In this document: in pieces, positions 39,400-55,000 of the stretch
Position numbering within the stretch: the stretch's first letter is position 1
Layout: the number at the start of each line of letters is the position of its first letter
Source: Chrysoperla carnea
Lineage: Eukaryota; Arthropoda; Insecta; Neuroptera; Chrysopidae
Assembly: GCF_905475395.1 (NCBI RefSeq)
Contig: NC_058337.1
Location: 8,358,983-8,422,982, forward strand
Length of the DNA: 64,000 nucleotides
Direction: 5' to 3'
The notes under the pieces: model-generated
What the model was told of the DNA's origin: nothing
What the model saw: the letters and a program-made list of their open reading frames with translations, nothing else
Database searches by the model: none
Position numbers and translations under genes: made by a program

Positions 39400-40870
39400 A
39401 GTCGTCGATATTTCGAAAGACGCGGATCTCCGTGTCGTAAATTTCACACAGGTTAAACGCAAGGCCCAAAAAAAATGGCAGACCCTCATGCCCATTAGCT
39501 CGATCCCATTAAAGGCATGGCCAACCCGTGAATCACAAAGTGAGAAGATGCGAATGAAAATTCTCAATCCAAGATTCTAACTGTATATTCACGGATATCC
39601 GTGTCTGAAATTATCGGCACAAATATAAATGGCCGTTTTTTTTAAATTGACATATGCTTGAAACGGATATATGGTTTGGTATATGTGTAGCCCAAAATTT
39701 TTTTGAAATGCTTATTTTGGATTTAATTTTGACATCTAAGAGGTATTTTTAGTCGCTGAATACGAATCCGATGTTAAATAACTCGACTTCTGACACCTCT
39801 TCCGAAAATATGGCAATTTTTGGCAAAAAATTTGACTTTTTTCCACAAAAACGGTACAAGCAAATATTTTTCTGGCAAAAAAAAAAAATGTTTATATATT
39901 GACGTTGAAATTCTAAATTTAACATTTACACAATTATATCAAAGTAATAGCAAATTTTAGAGACTATGTTAAAAAAATGATTTAATTTTTAGTTACTGGC
40001 AAAAATGGTACGATATTTGGAAGACGCGACAGAATCCATGTAATCCCACATCGGATTCGTTATCAACGACCAAAAATACCCTCTAAAGCACAGTTTGACG
40101 ATAAATATTTAGTTAACCGTTTTTGTACCAAAAAGTGAAATTTGCGACCAAAAATGAGACGATTTTCGAAATGCGTGACAGAATCACTGTAATCTGACAT
40201 CGGATTCGTATTCAGACAATACATATGGCTGGAGCCCTATGCTCTCCTATTACTAGGTTGGCTGAATGTTCCTTGGGGTCCTATAAAAAAGTTACAAAAA
40301 GTTCCATTAAAATTGGTGACGATTCCCAACTTTTCCAATGCATCCCGGCTTATTAAAACTGTACCATTGATAAGAAACACATTTTTCCGCAAACCGTATA
40401 GTTTAGCCAAAAAAACAACTGGAAAGTTTTATCCAAAATTTTTTTTTCGTATTAAAATTGCTATTTTGTCTAATTGTTTCTGCGGAACCAAGCCACTCTT
40501 CGAAACAAATTTTTCAATTAAAATGTGATTTGTTTTTCTAAAATGATCGTTTTTGTTAAAATTGAATGAAGAAACGCGCAAAAAAAATTTTGCGTTTTTA
40601 TCAAGAAGAACTTTCTAATTCAAAGTGTTTGTCTAATATTTGCCAGTTATTAATCAGAGTGAGGCTTTATTTGAACCTGAAAACTAAGATCGAATTCAAC
40701 ACTTGTACAAAGTGTGGCTTTGAAACAAACATTTTTCGTTTGAAACATTTTCCTCGATTAAACTTATTTTTCGAGCTTCTAGTATATGTCCAATTAAAAA
40801 ACAAAAAAACAGCCTGTATATTAGTTATATAAATTATACGCACGGATATCCGTGGCTGGTGGCAATAGAC
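39400..40870. repeat. Uncharacterised repeat segment with CACGGATATCCGTG marks
   Basis: The 14-bp self-complementary word CACGGATATCCGTG occurs at about 39590 and 40841. A block near 39480-39550 (TTAGCTCGATCCCATTAAAG, GCATGGCCAACCCGTG) has a diverged relative at 41630-41690. Inside, ACATCGGATTCGTTATCA and ACATCGGATTCGTATTCA near 40050 and 40200 mark a local duplication. The open frame of 108 codons over the left part has no recognised domain and I do not call it a gene. Confidence 0.45.
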
Positions 40871-41097
40871 CCTCTGATTTCGAAAACAAAATGAGATCTC
40901 GAAAATTGTTATTTATAACTGTATAAAAATCGATCATTAAATTTAGAATGGAGTTGTTCGAACACTATCGTATATTTAAGATAAGATTATTTGGAGTAGA
41001 TGATAAGCGTGAACAGAATATCTAGGTTTTTCGAGCTTTTCTCAAATTTTCTGAGGATTCAGTGAATGAACGCAATCTCAGGGTTAACCAAAAAGCC

Positions 41098-41323
41098 AGA
41101 TAAAATAAAGTTCAAAACCCCGCCGACTACAAAATCACGCTCTTAAAAGTATAAAAACAAGAAAACTTCTAAGAAAAGTTTTCCACAGGACAGAAGAGAG
41201 GTCCCCCGACTGTAATGACGATTTTACTTATCCTAACAATTTTAGATGAAAATATTTTTTTCGTGATTGTGCAGTCGGCGGGGTTTTAGTTTTTGAACTT
41301 TATTTTATTTAAACTATTTTGGG
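41098..41323. repeat. Hairpin MITE, about 225 bp
   Basis: ATAAAATAAAGTTCAAAACC followed by CCGCCGACTACAAAATCACG at the left pairs with CGTGATTGTGCAGTCGGCGG and GTTTTTGAACTTTATTTTAT at the right. Confidence 0.8.
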
Positions 41324-41698
41324 GTTATAATTCCTTGATAAAGTATAACAATAAATATATTATTTTGAAAAGTATCAACTACGCCGTTTGATTTGATACC
41401 TAACATGGTATCATTAAATTAAAATTTGTCTTTATGTCCTCTAGAGCATATATTATCCGTTTTAATGTGACGTCACATAGCCTATAACTAGCGGACGATC
41501 AAGACACTTTCAAAGATATCTCATTTGTCAAATTATGATAAGTAGTATGATAAGTTAGAAGGGAACAGATGAACACAAATATCGATCAAACACATAACCT
41601 TCGCCGTCGTCGGGATAAAAACTCACAGACCCGTGCTAACTCGACCCCATTAAAAGCATGGTCAACCCGTGGATCAGTGAGCGAACGCAATTATAGAA

Positions 41699-42132
41699 GG
41701 AACAAGTGAAAACAAACAATTGACTGAGTTAATTGTTGAAAAACCATGTATAGGCAGTTTTGATGACGCAGTCGTTTGTTTTTTTGACGTCACGTAAATA
41801 AATAAAGATTTCCACTCTTAAATAGCCACACACACATAACTGATATTCCCATATGAATACATATTACAAAATTTTCACATTATTAGCGCCCTTGTGGGTA
41901 AACAGTGATGTTTATAAGAAAATGTTTCAAACAAAAGTTGTTTAATTTTTTATAAGACACATTTTTTATATTTAAACATTTGTTCGACAGCCGACAGACA
42001 GACATACGGGAATGGACTAATTAGGTGATTCTATGAACACCTAAACCAAAATTTTTTTCGTAGCATCAATATTTTTAAGCGTTACAAACTTGGGACTAAA
42101 CTTACTATGTATATTTCATATACATGGTATAA
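41699..42132. repeat. PAL-A right arm with intact outer end
   Basis: It runs from AACAAGTGAAAACAAACAAT to the outer TACTATGTATATTTCATATA. It gives the uninterrupted reference for the end that is split at 5478. The central CGTCCTGAGC block is deleted. Confidence 0.8.
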
Positions 42133-42532
42133 AAATACTATTAATTTTTCACCATCTCCGATAACGAATTCGTAATCTACGTAAAAAATGCTTTAATTTG
42201 AGTTCTAGTTCTAACGTTCTAGTTTTTCTACTTTTTTATAAACAATCGAAGACAAAAGCAGCGTTAACGTTAGATACCCGTTAGCAGGCCCGTGCGAACT
42301 TCCATTGAGAATCTCTCCATATAAATTTCAATTAACAATATAGTCTTGAGCTCGGTACATTCTTTGACTTTTTCTTTGAGTGAAGTACTTCAAACAGAAA
42401 ATGTATATCTTGGTGAGGCTATCTAACTCCTGCGAAACAGATTTTCGAAAGAGTACAGAAAAATTTTCAAAATCGTGATTGATATCTGCGATGAATACGA
42501 CATAGAACGCTCAAATAAATAGACTGATTCAG

Positions 42533-42878
42533 TTGAAGATTATAGATCGATTTTTCAATAAAATGAAAAATTTTTATGAAGACCCTTGCGCTCAACTTTT
42601 TGAACTAGACTATTCAATTTTGCAAGATGATTCCCGTGACATCTGGGTCGACGAAGTTCAATTTTGGAGAAAACGCATATTTGCAACAAAGATGCGTTTC
42701 CAAATTTATACCAAATGCATCCATCGTTTTCTGGCAGTTTTGCTTGTGAAAACAGCGACGATTGAACGCTCTTTTTCATCGTCTCAAAAAATACCTTAGA
42801 TCGACAACATCTGATGATCGACTAAACGACTTAGCCTCACTCAAAATACATCACATAAAACATAAAAATAGTGACTGA
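42533..42878 (+). pseudogene. Decayed hAT transposase C-terminus
   Basis: The first frame (42533-42796) ends in the block TATIERSFSSSQK, which matches the C-terminal dimerisation motif of hAT transposases (a T-x-ERSFS core). After a frame change at 42797-42798 the motif continues as RSTTSDDRLNDLASLKIH, the usual following segment, to a stop at 42876-42878. The rest of the transposase is not recognisable upstream. A frameshifted fragment antisense inside an slpr intron cannot be functional. It does not share ends with the hAT-like element at 17341. Confidence 0.8.
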
Positions 42879-43019
42879 ATATCACATTATACGGCTGTTA
42901 AATACACGATAGTGTCCGAATACCCTTGCCGTTAAATTTAACAAGCAAAGAATTCGTAATCGAACTTTTAGTTGTATTCAAACATTTATTTTAAAGGGAT
43001 AAAAACTTAATATTGATTA

Positions 43020-46757
<3,738 letters not shown>

Positions 46758-47112
46758 ATGGATGCAGATAGTTCATCATCATCCGATGAAGATTTAAGTA
46801 GTTCCGAATGTGATACAGATTCATCATCCAATGAAACACAATCTGAAAATTATGAGGAAGCCAAATTATTTGGACAGAGATTTCAACTTCCACAAGGACT
46901 CTGTGAAAATAAAAATGTATTTAAAGAATTATTTTCACCAAGATTATGGAATAGTTTGTCTGATGCAAATCGACAACATCTTAAAAAGTTCTTACCAAAT
47001 TTCCCTGAAAATGATAGCGCAGAAAAAAATATTACATTACAAAAATTGTTTGGGAGTGAAAACATTGGTTTTTCAAATCCATTAGATGATTTTCATAAAA
47101 GTCTAAGAGCAG
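46758..47112 (+). CDS. NFRKB: NFRKB exon 1: N-terminus and DEUBAD start
   Basis: NFRKB (INO80G) is a nuclear subunit of the INO80 chromatin remodeller. Its DEUBAD domain binds and inhibits the deubiquitinase UCH37. This exon encodes residues 1-119. It starts with an acidic Ser-rich leader (MDADSSSSSDEDLSSSECDT). The DEUBAD begins about residue 40: LPQGLCENKNVFKELFSPRL, then LWNSLSDANRQHLKKFLPNF. The ATG at 46758 has A at -3 and G at +4, a good initiation context. The donor is GCAG then GTAATT at 47113. Confidence 0.94.
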
Positions 47113-47176
47113 GTAATTACATTGTTTCTAATTTGTAAATAAGATCGTTTTGATAATGTTTATCGTATTTATCTAG

Positions 47177-47436
47177 GACATTATCGTCCAGAAATAGCAC
47201 GAATGAGAAATTTAATGCGACGAGTGCAACGTCGAGAATCTCGAGCGCAGCAAAGGCGATATTTAAATCAATTGGTAAAGGATGTTGTAGCGTCTAGGCA
47301 GTGGTTATTGAATGTTGCCAATTCATTACCACCGGGTGCAATGGATACAGCAAGACTAGCACCTCCTCCACCACCTGTAAAACTTGAAACAATAATAAAC
47401 GATCCCATACAACGAACGAAACGGAGATATTTTCAA
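47177..47436 (+). CDS. NFRKB: NFRKB exon 2: rest of DEUBAD
   Basis: Residues 119-205. It continues GHYRPEIARMRNLMRRVQRR, then RYLNQLVKDVVASRQWLLNV, a helical basic stretch typical of the family, then a PPPPP run and RTKRRYFQ. The acceptor ATCTAG precedes GACATTAT and restores the Gly codon begun in exon 1. The donor is TTTCAA then GTAATT. Intron 1 is only 64 nt. The intron after this exon is 2.5 kb. Confidence 0.94.
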
Positions 47437-48049
47437 GTAATTATTTAAGAATATAACATTATGTACTTATTGTGCTTTTGAAATTTTTTTTGGCTATACA
47501 AGGTGTTTTTTTAACTGGAGATTTACAAAAAATTATCTATGACTTCGTGTTTAAATAAAAAACACTTCTTCCACATTCTACGAATTTTCTTAAATAACAA
47601 CAATTATCGCATAACAAATCTATAATAAAAATATTTGTTATTTTTTGCTCAAATAAAAAAAAATTTGCAAAAAAAATTTTTTTCAGATAAAGTTATATAG
47701 TGGAGAGTCGTTAGAAAAAGTTTACCATGTACTCTCTTCAAAAAACTTCAAATTTTTCAGTTATTTGACGTTAAATACTCCGAATTTCAATCACCAATAA
47801 CTCGGAAAATATTGACTTTTCGAAATTGTATATGTGTATACATGCAGACGGTCAGACTCATCACTTGAAGTTGTATCACACACAGTAACACATAACCATT
47901 ATACACAGTGCATATTACCTCTTTATTTTATACATAAGAACGTCCATAAAATCTCTTCTTACTTCATATATTTTATATAGCTAACAAGATAGCTCACAAT
48001 CAGTATGTAATATACATTCCTCTTGGAAGTCTAGACGAAGAAAACCAAG

Positions 48050-48520
48050 ACAAACTTTCCTCTTGGTCGAGGGATTAAAGTATAGTTTTTGTGCGGGGTT
48101 AATTGCTTCGTCTAGACTTTAGACATGATATTTTAACAGCAAGTGAAATTTTTTAATTTTTGATGCCGAAATCGGGCAACGAAAAAGTGCATTTTTTTGG
48201 ATGAGTTTTTTGCGATATAAAGTAAAACTCGTAAAGCTCTGAAACTTGCACACGTTACTAATAAATAATTACTTTACATTAAAAAAATATATATATAGTT
48301 GTTATCTTTCGTGTAACGACGGCTATGATCTCGTTAAAATCGACTTTTTCTTCATTCCAAAAAATAGACTTTTTTCAAAGACCCAATTCGGCGTCAAAAA
48401 TTAAAAAAATTCACTTGATGCTAATATATCATGCTCGAAGAAGTCTAAACGAAGAGATTAAGCCCGGAAAAACCGCTCTACCATAATTCCTCGATCAAGA
48501 GAAAAGTTTTTACAAAAGGT
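48050..48520. repeat. Palindrome related to the 36.2 kb repeat
   Basis: AACTTTCCTCTTGGTCGAGG and CTTCGTCTAGACTTTAGACA at the left pair with GTCTAAACGAAGAGATTAAG and CCTCGATCAAGAGAAAAGTT at the right. Inner arms share AAGTGAAATTTTTTAATTTT and its inverse. The right side continues to about 48810 with sequence also found at 35790-36330. Confidence 0.75.
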
Positions 48521-48859
48521 GTCCTTTTTCGAAAAAATGAATTATTTCGAATTTTCAAATTTTTTTTGCTAAAAAAACTGAAGATTTGTGAACTTATTAC
48601 TCATAACTTCACCAAATATCAACTTTAAACTCGAAAAAAAAAAAATTTATAAGCAAATTTAAAAACGACTATTTTCGCTCATTTTTTCAAGTTTTCTCGG
48701 CACCTACGCATCGAAATCGGACTTACAAGAAGTCAATCGTTTTATTGAGATCTCGAACTTTCTAATTTAATTTTTTTTTTGCATTTAACGACTCCTTTTT
48801 TTTTTAATCGCAAGAATACCGTTTTTTTTACTTTTGCGAATTTTTTCGTTTAACTTAGG

Positions 48860-49150
48860 CATTGACTAGCCGTATTAGCCATAAAACATTTTTTCGAAAA
48901 AAGTTGGCTGTCGGGGTAAATACGACTTAAAAATATGTCATTATTGCATTTATTCGAAAGAAAATACGCTTAAAGTTTATCGATAATTGTAGGTCAAAGT
49001 CACGGACACAGGCGAATATCCTCTACTGCCCTTGACAACTTTTGACTAAAGTATTTTTCTGTAGATAGCGCTTTTGGCTAAAGCATTTTTTTGTACTGAC
49101 CGTTTAGAATCTAAATTGAAAGATGAAAGAAACCCAAAGAACTAGGTTTA
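48860..49150. repeat. PAL-D fragment
   Basis: It shares CGACTTAAAAATATGTCATT, GGACACAGGCGAATATCCTC and AAAGAACTAGGTTTAGTC with the PAL-D copies at 13 and 16-17 kb. Confidence 0.7.
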
Positions 49151-49399
49151 GTCAGATATTTAGGTGTATAGATCCTTTGATCTTCAATACAATGCATAAG
49201 TCTATATTTTCCGGGAAAATATTACTAGCAATTTTGAAAATTGAATAAAAGATTCTATCTTTAATGTGATAAAACTTTTAAGGCGGTTTTAATAGTATGG
49301 AATATACGTATATGGATGAATTTTTGTTGACTTCGAGTTGAGACATAGAATACCACGATACTCGAAATAAAATTGTAAAAAAAATACAATTAAAAAAAA

Positions 49400-49516
49400 A
49401 ACATACAACAGACTTACATGTCGCTAAATATCGATATTTTCAACAAATTTAGCTACTGACGATGATTGCGTTGCAATCGAAATGTTGATATTTAGCGACG
49501 TGTAAGTCTGTTGTAA
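49400..49516. repeat. Short hairpin element
   Basis: CAACAGACTTACATGTCGCT and AAATATCGATATTTT at the left pair with TGTTGATATTTAGCGACGTG and TAAGTCTGTTG at the right. The loop holds GATGATTGCGTTGCAATCG. Confidence 0.85.
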
Positions 49517-49984
49517 AACGATAGATGGATGATATGTTTTCATAGATTTCTCCCAAACTACTGGTGTAAATTTAAAATAAAATTTTTAAATTAAAATAAT
49601 AATAAATTATTGAAAACAAAAACAAACCCGTTGTGCACGACTAATTAAGAATTTATGAGCACGGTAGTGGGGACACAAATTTAAAAAAATATTTTTTTTC
49701 AATTTTCATGGTGAATTTTATTATAACCTGACAATATAAGACAAAAAATAAGAATAAAATTTTTCGCTATCTAGAGTAATTTTCAAAATATCGAAAATTG
49801 AAAATATTGTGTAATTAGTTAGGGTTCGATATTTCGACGTTTTTGCTAGAAAATGTACTAATTGGCGAAAATCCACTCAATCCCAAAATACTAGATTATC
49901 TATTAAATTTTAGAAAAAATGTGTTGTGTTAACTGTATGCTATACAGATTTGAATGATAAATAATTTTAAATTTGTTTTTAAAG

Positions 49985-50278
49985 GAATTGGATGCAATTC
50001 GAACGGAAGTTGGTGAAACAGGTGCATGGTCTGAAGATGAAAATTATCCAGAAGGCATTGATAGTATACCATTATCGTCTAAAAGTAAACATAGAAGATT
50101 GAATGTACCATCTTCAAGCGTGATCACACCGCCAGAGAGTCCAGGAGCCGATGATGTAAATGTATCAACATTAGTTTCCCATCCTCCAGATCGAAATCAA
50201 CCACAAGAATCACACATGAATGATGAAATATATAAAGCTTTATTGCTCAAACATAAGCTTAAACGAAATAACCAAACG
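49985..50278 (+). CDS. NFRKB: NFRKB exon 3: linker
   Basis: Residues 206-303, starting ELDAIRTEVGETGAWSEDEN. It is acidic and Ser/Pro-rich (SVITPPESPG), then ends in a basic helix LLLKHKLKRNNQT that joins exon 4. It matches the linker after the DEUBAD in NFRKB proteins. The acceptor TTTAAAG precedes GAATTG. The donor is AAACG then GTAATT. Both ends are phase 0. Confidence 0.9.
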
Positions 50279-50436
50279 GTAATTTATAAATTTTTTTTTG
50301 TGTTGCCTTTAAAACTAAATTAACCGTAACAACTATGAAACCACCAAATACGCCTGCAAACAACTATAAAACAAAAACATGTTAGGAAAATGATAAATTT
50401 TTAATTATTGACTAACAGTCTGCTCAAAAAATTAAA

Positions 50437-50790
50437 ATTTGCGAAATATAGAAATACTGATCGTAAAAATACATGTGATAGCTCGTTGGATTCGAAATAA
50501 TGTCCAGAAAAATGAATAGGGGGCGTATTTCGTTAAAATTTTTTAACAACTAAGTTAGACATTTGTTTATTAACAAGATTTTATCGAATTTTCGTTTTCA
50601 TTGTAAACTAAAAAAAAATCTTAAATAATTACCGTAAATTTTTTTTGGCTTCGTGGTGGAGCAGCCCCTCTCATATACATACTTAACAACATCACGTCCA
50701 AAGAATTAAAAAAATTATTATAAACAAAATATTAAAATTTTTTAATCTTCTTTTTGACGTGATTTTGTTAAGTATATACAGGGTAAGGAA
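50437..50790. repeat. PAL-B fragment
   Basis: It begins GCGAAATATAGAAATACTGA and GATAGCTCGTTGGATTCG like other PAL-B ends. It then jumps to the inner part near ACATTTGTTTATTAACAAGA and a stem (TACTTAACAACATCACGTCC against GACGTGATTTTGTTAAGTAT). Confidence 0.65.
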
Positions 50791-50920
50791 TGAAGAAATA
50801 AAATTTCCAATTTACTTTGCTTAGTCCACTTTTATTTATTTAATATTTTAATAATTTAAAATATTTTTGACTTTTTTCGTCTAACACAGACATTTTCATA
50901 ACTATATAGACATTTTCATA

Positions 50921-51794
50921 TACAGGGTGTCTACTTTAGTTGGCTACATATGGACAATTTTTTTTTATAAATTTTACGAAAAAAAATATTCTTTTTAAAA
51001 ATCTCTGCTTTCGAAAGTATTTACATTCAGCTATTCACTTTTTACTTGATTGGAATGTTAATGGTCGTTTAGAAATTAAGATCATTTTGAACAAATAAGG
51101 GACACGATTCAAAAAATCACTTCCAAGATATGTAGGAGTGTATTTAAACAATTTTGTAAAACAACAATTACATGCGTGGAACGTGAAGGTGGATACGTTG
51201 AGGCAAAAACGAACTAAAGATAACTGTTTTGGAATGAATTGTTAACGATAGGAATGTTTTGACCACTTCAATTTTAAATTAAATTTTGCAAATCCTACTT
51301 ATAAAACACGTTATCTGTTATCCAAATTAACCCGTCATCGTAATTAAAATGTTGTTTTGCTAGTTTGAAATATTTATAACAAAATAATACAGAAAATTTA
51401 TTTTTCATACATTACGTTACAATATTATTGTTGAGGTAAGTAAAAACAGTTATCTTCAGCTCGTTTTTGCCTTAACGTATCCACCTTCGCGTTCCATCCT
51501 TGTAAATTGTTCTTTTATAAAATGTTTTAAATACACTCCTACATATCTCGGGAATGATTTTTTGAACCATTTCCCTTATTATCTGTTCTAAATGGTCTAC
51601 ATTTCTAAACAACCATTAATATTTCAATCGAACTTTTCAATTGGTGGAACTCCTGTACATTCGATGTCAAGAGTGAATAGCTGAATGTTAATAGTTTCGA
51701 AAGAAGAAATTTTTATAAAGAACAACTTTTTTTCGTAAACCTTATAATAAAAAAGTTTTCCATGTGTATCAAACTTAAGTAGTGACTTCCTGTA
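50921..51794. repeat. 0.87-kb palindrome
   Basis: The left end TACAGGGTGTCTACTTTAGT pairs with ACTTAAGTAGTGACTTCCTGTA at the right. Inner arms share GTGAAGGTGGATACGTTGAG and GATATGTAGGAGTGTATTTA with their inverses at 51470-51550. The minus-strand frame at the right end is arm sequence only. Confidence 0.85.
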
Positions 51795-52038
51795 TGTATG
51801 CGCGGGTATCCGATGAGCTGATATAGTTTGGAAATATCGCAATAAATTATAGATTTTGATTATCCCACTTTCTTATTGAAAACCCGACATTTCTAGATTT
51901 CAGCATCCGCTATTAAGTGGAAAGATATACATTTCGATTTTCTTTAATTTTAGTAAAATTAAAATTCATTGATAAAATAATTTATTTTACATTTTTAGTT
52001 TATTCTGTTAATTACAAAAGTTGATTTAATTGTTTCAG

Positions 52039-55000
52039 GATAAAATGGAATTAAATACGTGGGGCGTTAATCTAAAGGATATTGCCTCAAGAACGTTATT
52101 ATCTACAAACAACAAGAAAACGTTACTAAATTTACAAAAATCGATGTCAATTCAACAAAATTCTGAAAAACTAGCCAATCGTAAAACAACAGTTAAGAAG
52201 GAACCTGTACAGCATATAACTGTGTCTAAACCTAATAATCGATTTACTCCAATTAACAATCACCACGATACAAAATACAACCTTGGAAATCATTCTATAC
52301 CATCGACGACTACCACCATTACTTATAAAGATCAACAGTCTTTAATGGGAACGGGTAACAACAGTTCTGGATCAGAACTTGATATGTCTGATACAGAATC
52401 ATTGATTGATCCTGTAATGAGCCCAAAAACTACCATAAAAACATCAACACCAATGCAAATGCAAATACAAAAACAGACAACAACAACATCAAATACTTTA
52501 TTATCATCTGCATCGATTGCAAATACAATCGATTCAAATATAAGTAACGATTTATTAGATGATCCGATGTTAAGTAAAACAATTAAAACTGAACCAACTC
52601 CCTTAACAGCTGCACCAACATTTAATATGATTACAAGTATATCACAATATGGGGGAAAAGTACAACCAGCAACTTTATCCGATTTAGAGGGTATTGACAT
52701 GTTAAATCTTCCAGTAGATTTAGATGAATCCAACATTGGCATTTTAGATGAGATTACACGAAAAACACCAGAATTAATGCAAGAAACACATGCAAGCTTT
52801 TTATCATTAATTAGAGACATTATTTGTTCTACTCCAGATCATAGAATGAGTTACACCACTCTAGAAATACGTATGAAATCATGGCAAGAGAATCCAATCA
52901 GTCCATTAAATGATTGGTATAATTTAGTTGATAATTGGTTAGAAGTTTTATCATGTGCAGTTAGCTTTTTAAACGGAGATTTTCCAGAACAACCTGACGA
53001 TTTTGTACCATATTTAGAATTAAAACCTGCTTTACAAGAATACCAGTGGATTGGTGCTGGTAGAGATAGCGATAATCTATTGACACCTTTATTTCAATAT
53101 TGGATTGAACATCGTGAAGAAATGACTGCAGAAAAAGCTACTACACAACCAGTTGAAGTCGAACAAAATGAATTACCTAAGTCACCTCCACCACCAAGAT
53201 GGCCAACCACCTGGACGGTTCGTAAAGCTGAACCAGATGAAATTGATACATTTCGTGAACAAGAACGCCGTCGTTACGAAAATCCACATAAAGCGTTTAC
53301 ATATCGAATGTTTGGTTATGAAAGTGTTGTCGGTCCGGTTAAAGGAATCTACAATCAAACTGCAGGTGTAACAAAACCTCGTGGCCATTCTATGTTAAGC
53401 TCGGATCGACCAAATTTTGTAACAATTCTTACATTAGTACGTGATGCGACTGCTAGATTACCAAATGGTGAAGGAACACGCGCCGAAATTTGTGAATTAT
53501 TAAAATCGTCTCAATATATTGCTCAAGGTGCATCGGATACTGTTCTTCAGTCAGTTGTAAGCGGTGCTTTGGATCGAATGCATACCGAATATGATCCATG
53601 TGTAAAGTATGATACCAAACGAAAAATTTGGATATATTTACATCGAAATCGGACTGAAAGTGAGTTTGAAAAGATTCATCAACAGCATCAAGGTATGAGT
53701 AAACATCAGAAAAAGAATAATTCCCGAAAGAGTAAAGCAAAACCAAAAGTTGAAAAAGCATCTCCACAAAAAGTCCCACAAACTTCTGATGTTTTAGTTA
53801 ATAACGTAAATACAAGCACGACCGATCCATTAACTATGGCTAAACAAAGATTTAAAACTCCAACAAATCGCAATGCCACTGTTAATACATCGACGTCAAT
53901 CGTGAATTCAATACCAACAGATCCAATTAAATCAACACCAGCTGGAACTTCATTACTAATCAATCAAAATGCAAATAAGCAATCTTTGATAAATAAGAAT
54001 GTCTTAGATAAAATACAATCTTCGGTTGCTACAAATATTAAAGTTCTTAGTCAAACTGTTCTTTCACAAGCAGCTAATTCACCCCAAACTCTTTTAACAA
54101 ATGCTGTAAATAAATCTTCAGCTGTTACAACTACCGTGCAAACATTACAAAGTATAATTGCACCACGTGTTAATAGTCCTGTCTTGAAACCTGTTCAACA
54201 AATTGGTGGAAAAACAGGTGGAAAAAGTATTGTTAAAATTGTAAATAATCCACAACAAGGAAAATCATTAATCAATATGACTGCAGGACAATTAATTACA
54301 AATCACCAACCGCCTCAATTATTTGTTAAACAACAGGGAGTGGTTACATCAAGTTCTGGTGGTCAAGTTCAGACTATTATACCCTCAATAAATATTAAAT
54401 CAAATCAAGCGGATGCTAATTTATTAGCGCAAATATCTCAACAGACACAAAAACAAGCAACAATAATTGCTTCACATCCGAATACACAAATTTTACAAAC
54501 AATTGTTCAACAACCAAGACAGACGTTGGCAACACGACAAATTATACAAGGTATTTCTAATCAACAACAAATTGTTGGTCAGAAAACACAATCTGCTACA
54601 TTGTTAACACAAGGCTCATTGCCTCAACAAATTATTCAAGTTGCTCCAGGGCAAAAAATTGGACAGACTGCAACTCTAGTTCAAACGAAACAAGGTGGTA
54701 AAACTGTGCTTACATCAGCTCAACAATTAATACAAAATATCAAACAACAAACAAAAACTGCAGGCATTCAACAGCAAACCACAATTTCAAATAATCCTCA
54801 AGCAATTTTGAAACAACAAGTTGCATTGCAACAGTTTCAAAAACAGTTACAACAACAAACGTCATCTACAACTGTTAAAAGTGGGACATCGTTGCTTGAT
54901 CAAAGCAATCAAAGAGTACAAACTAATAAAACTGGTATAACAAATACACAAGCGCCACTTGTAGCAAAAGTATTAACAAATGCATCGGGGCAAGTCATTT

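Larger units (their letters stand above)
47437..49984 (+). other. NFRKB: NFRKB intron 2 with three repeats
   Basis: It holds a palindrome at 48050-48520 with a related downstream arm to about 48810, a PAL-D fragment at 48860-49150 and a hairpin at 49400-49516. The remainder is AT-rich. Confidence 0.65.
50279..52038 (+). other. NFRKB: NFRKB intron 3 with PAL-B fragment and a palindrome
   Basis: Positions 50437-50790 hold PAL-B pieces (GTGATAGCTCGTTGGATTCG; then an inner section with its own small stem). Positions 50921-51794 hold a separate palindrome. Confidence 0.7.

Noticed and set aside
39254..39580. 108-codon plus-strand open frame
   Set aside because: No recognised domain. Part of it is a repeat block that recurs out of frame at 41.6 kb.
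52332..52820. 162-codon minus-strand frame opposite NFRKB exon 4
   Set aside because: It is a shadow of the strongly conserved coding strand, with no domain of its own.
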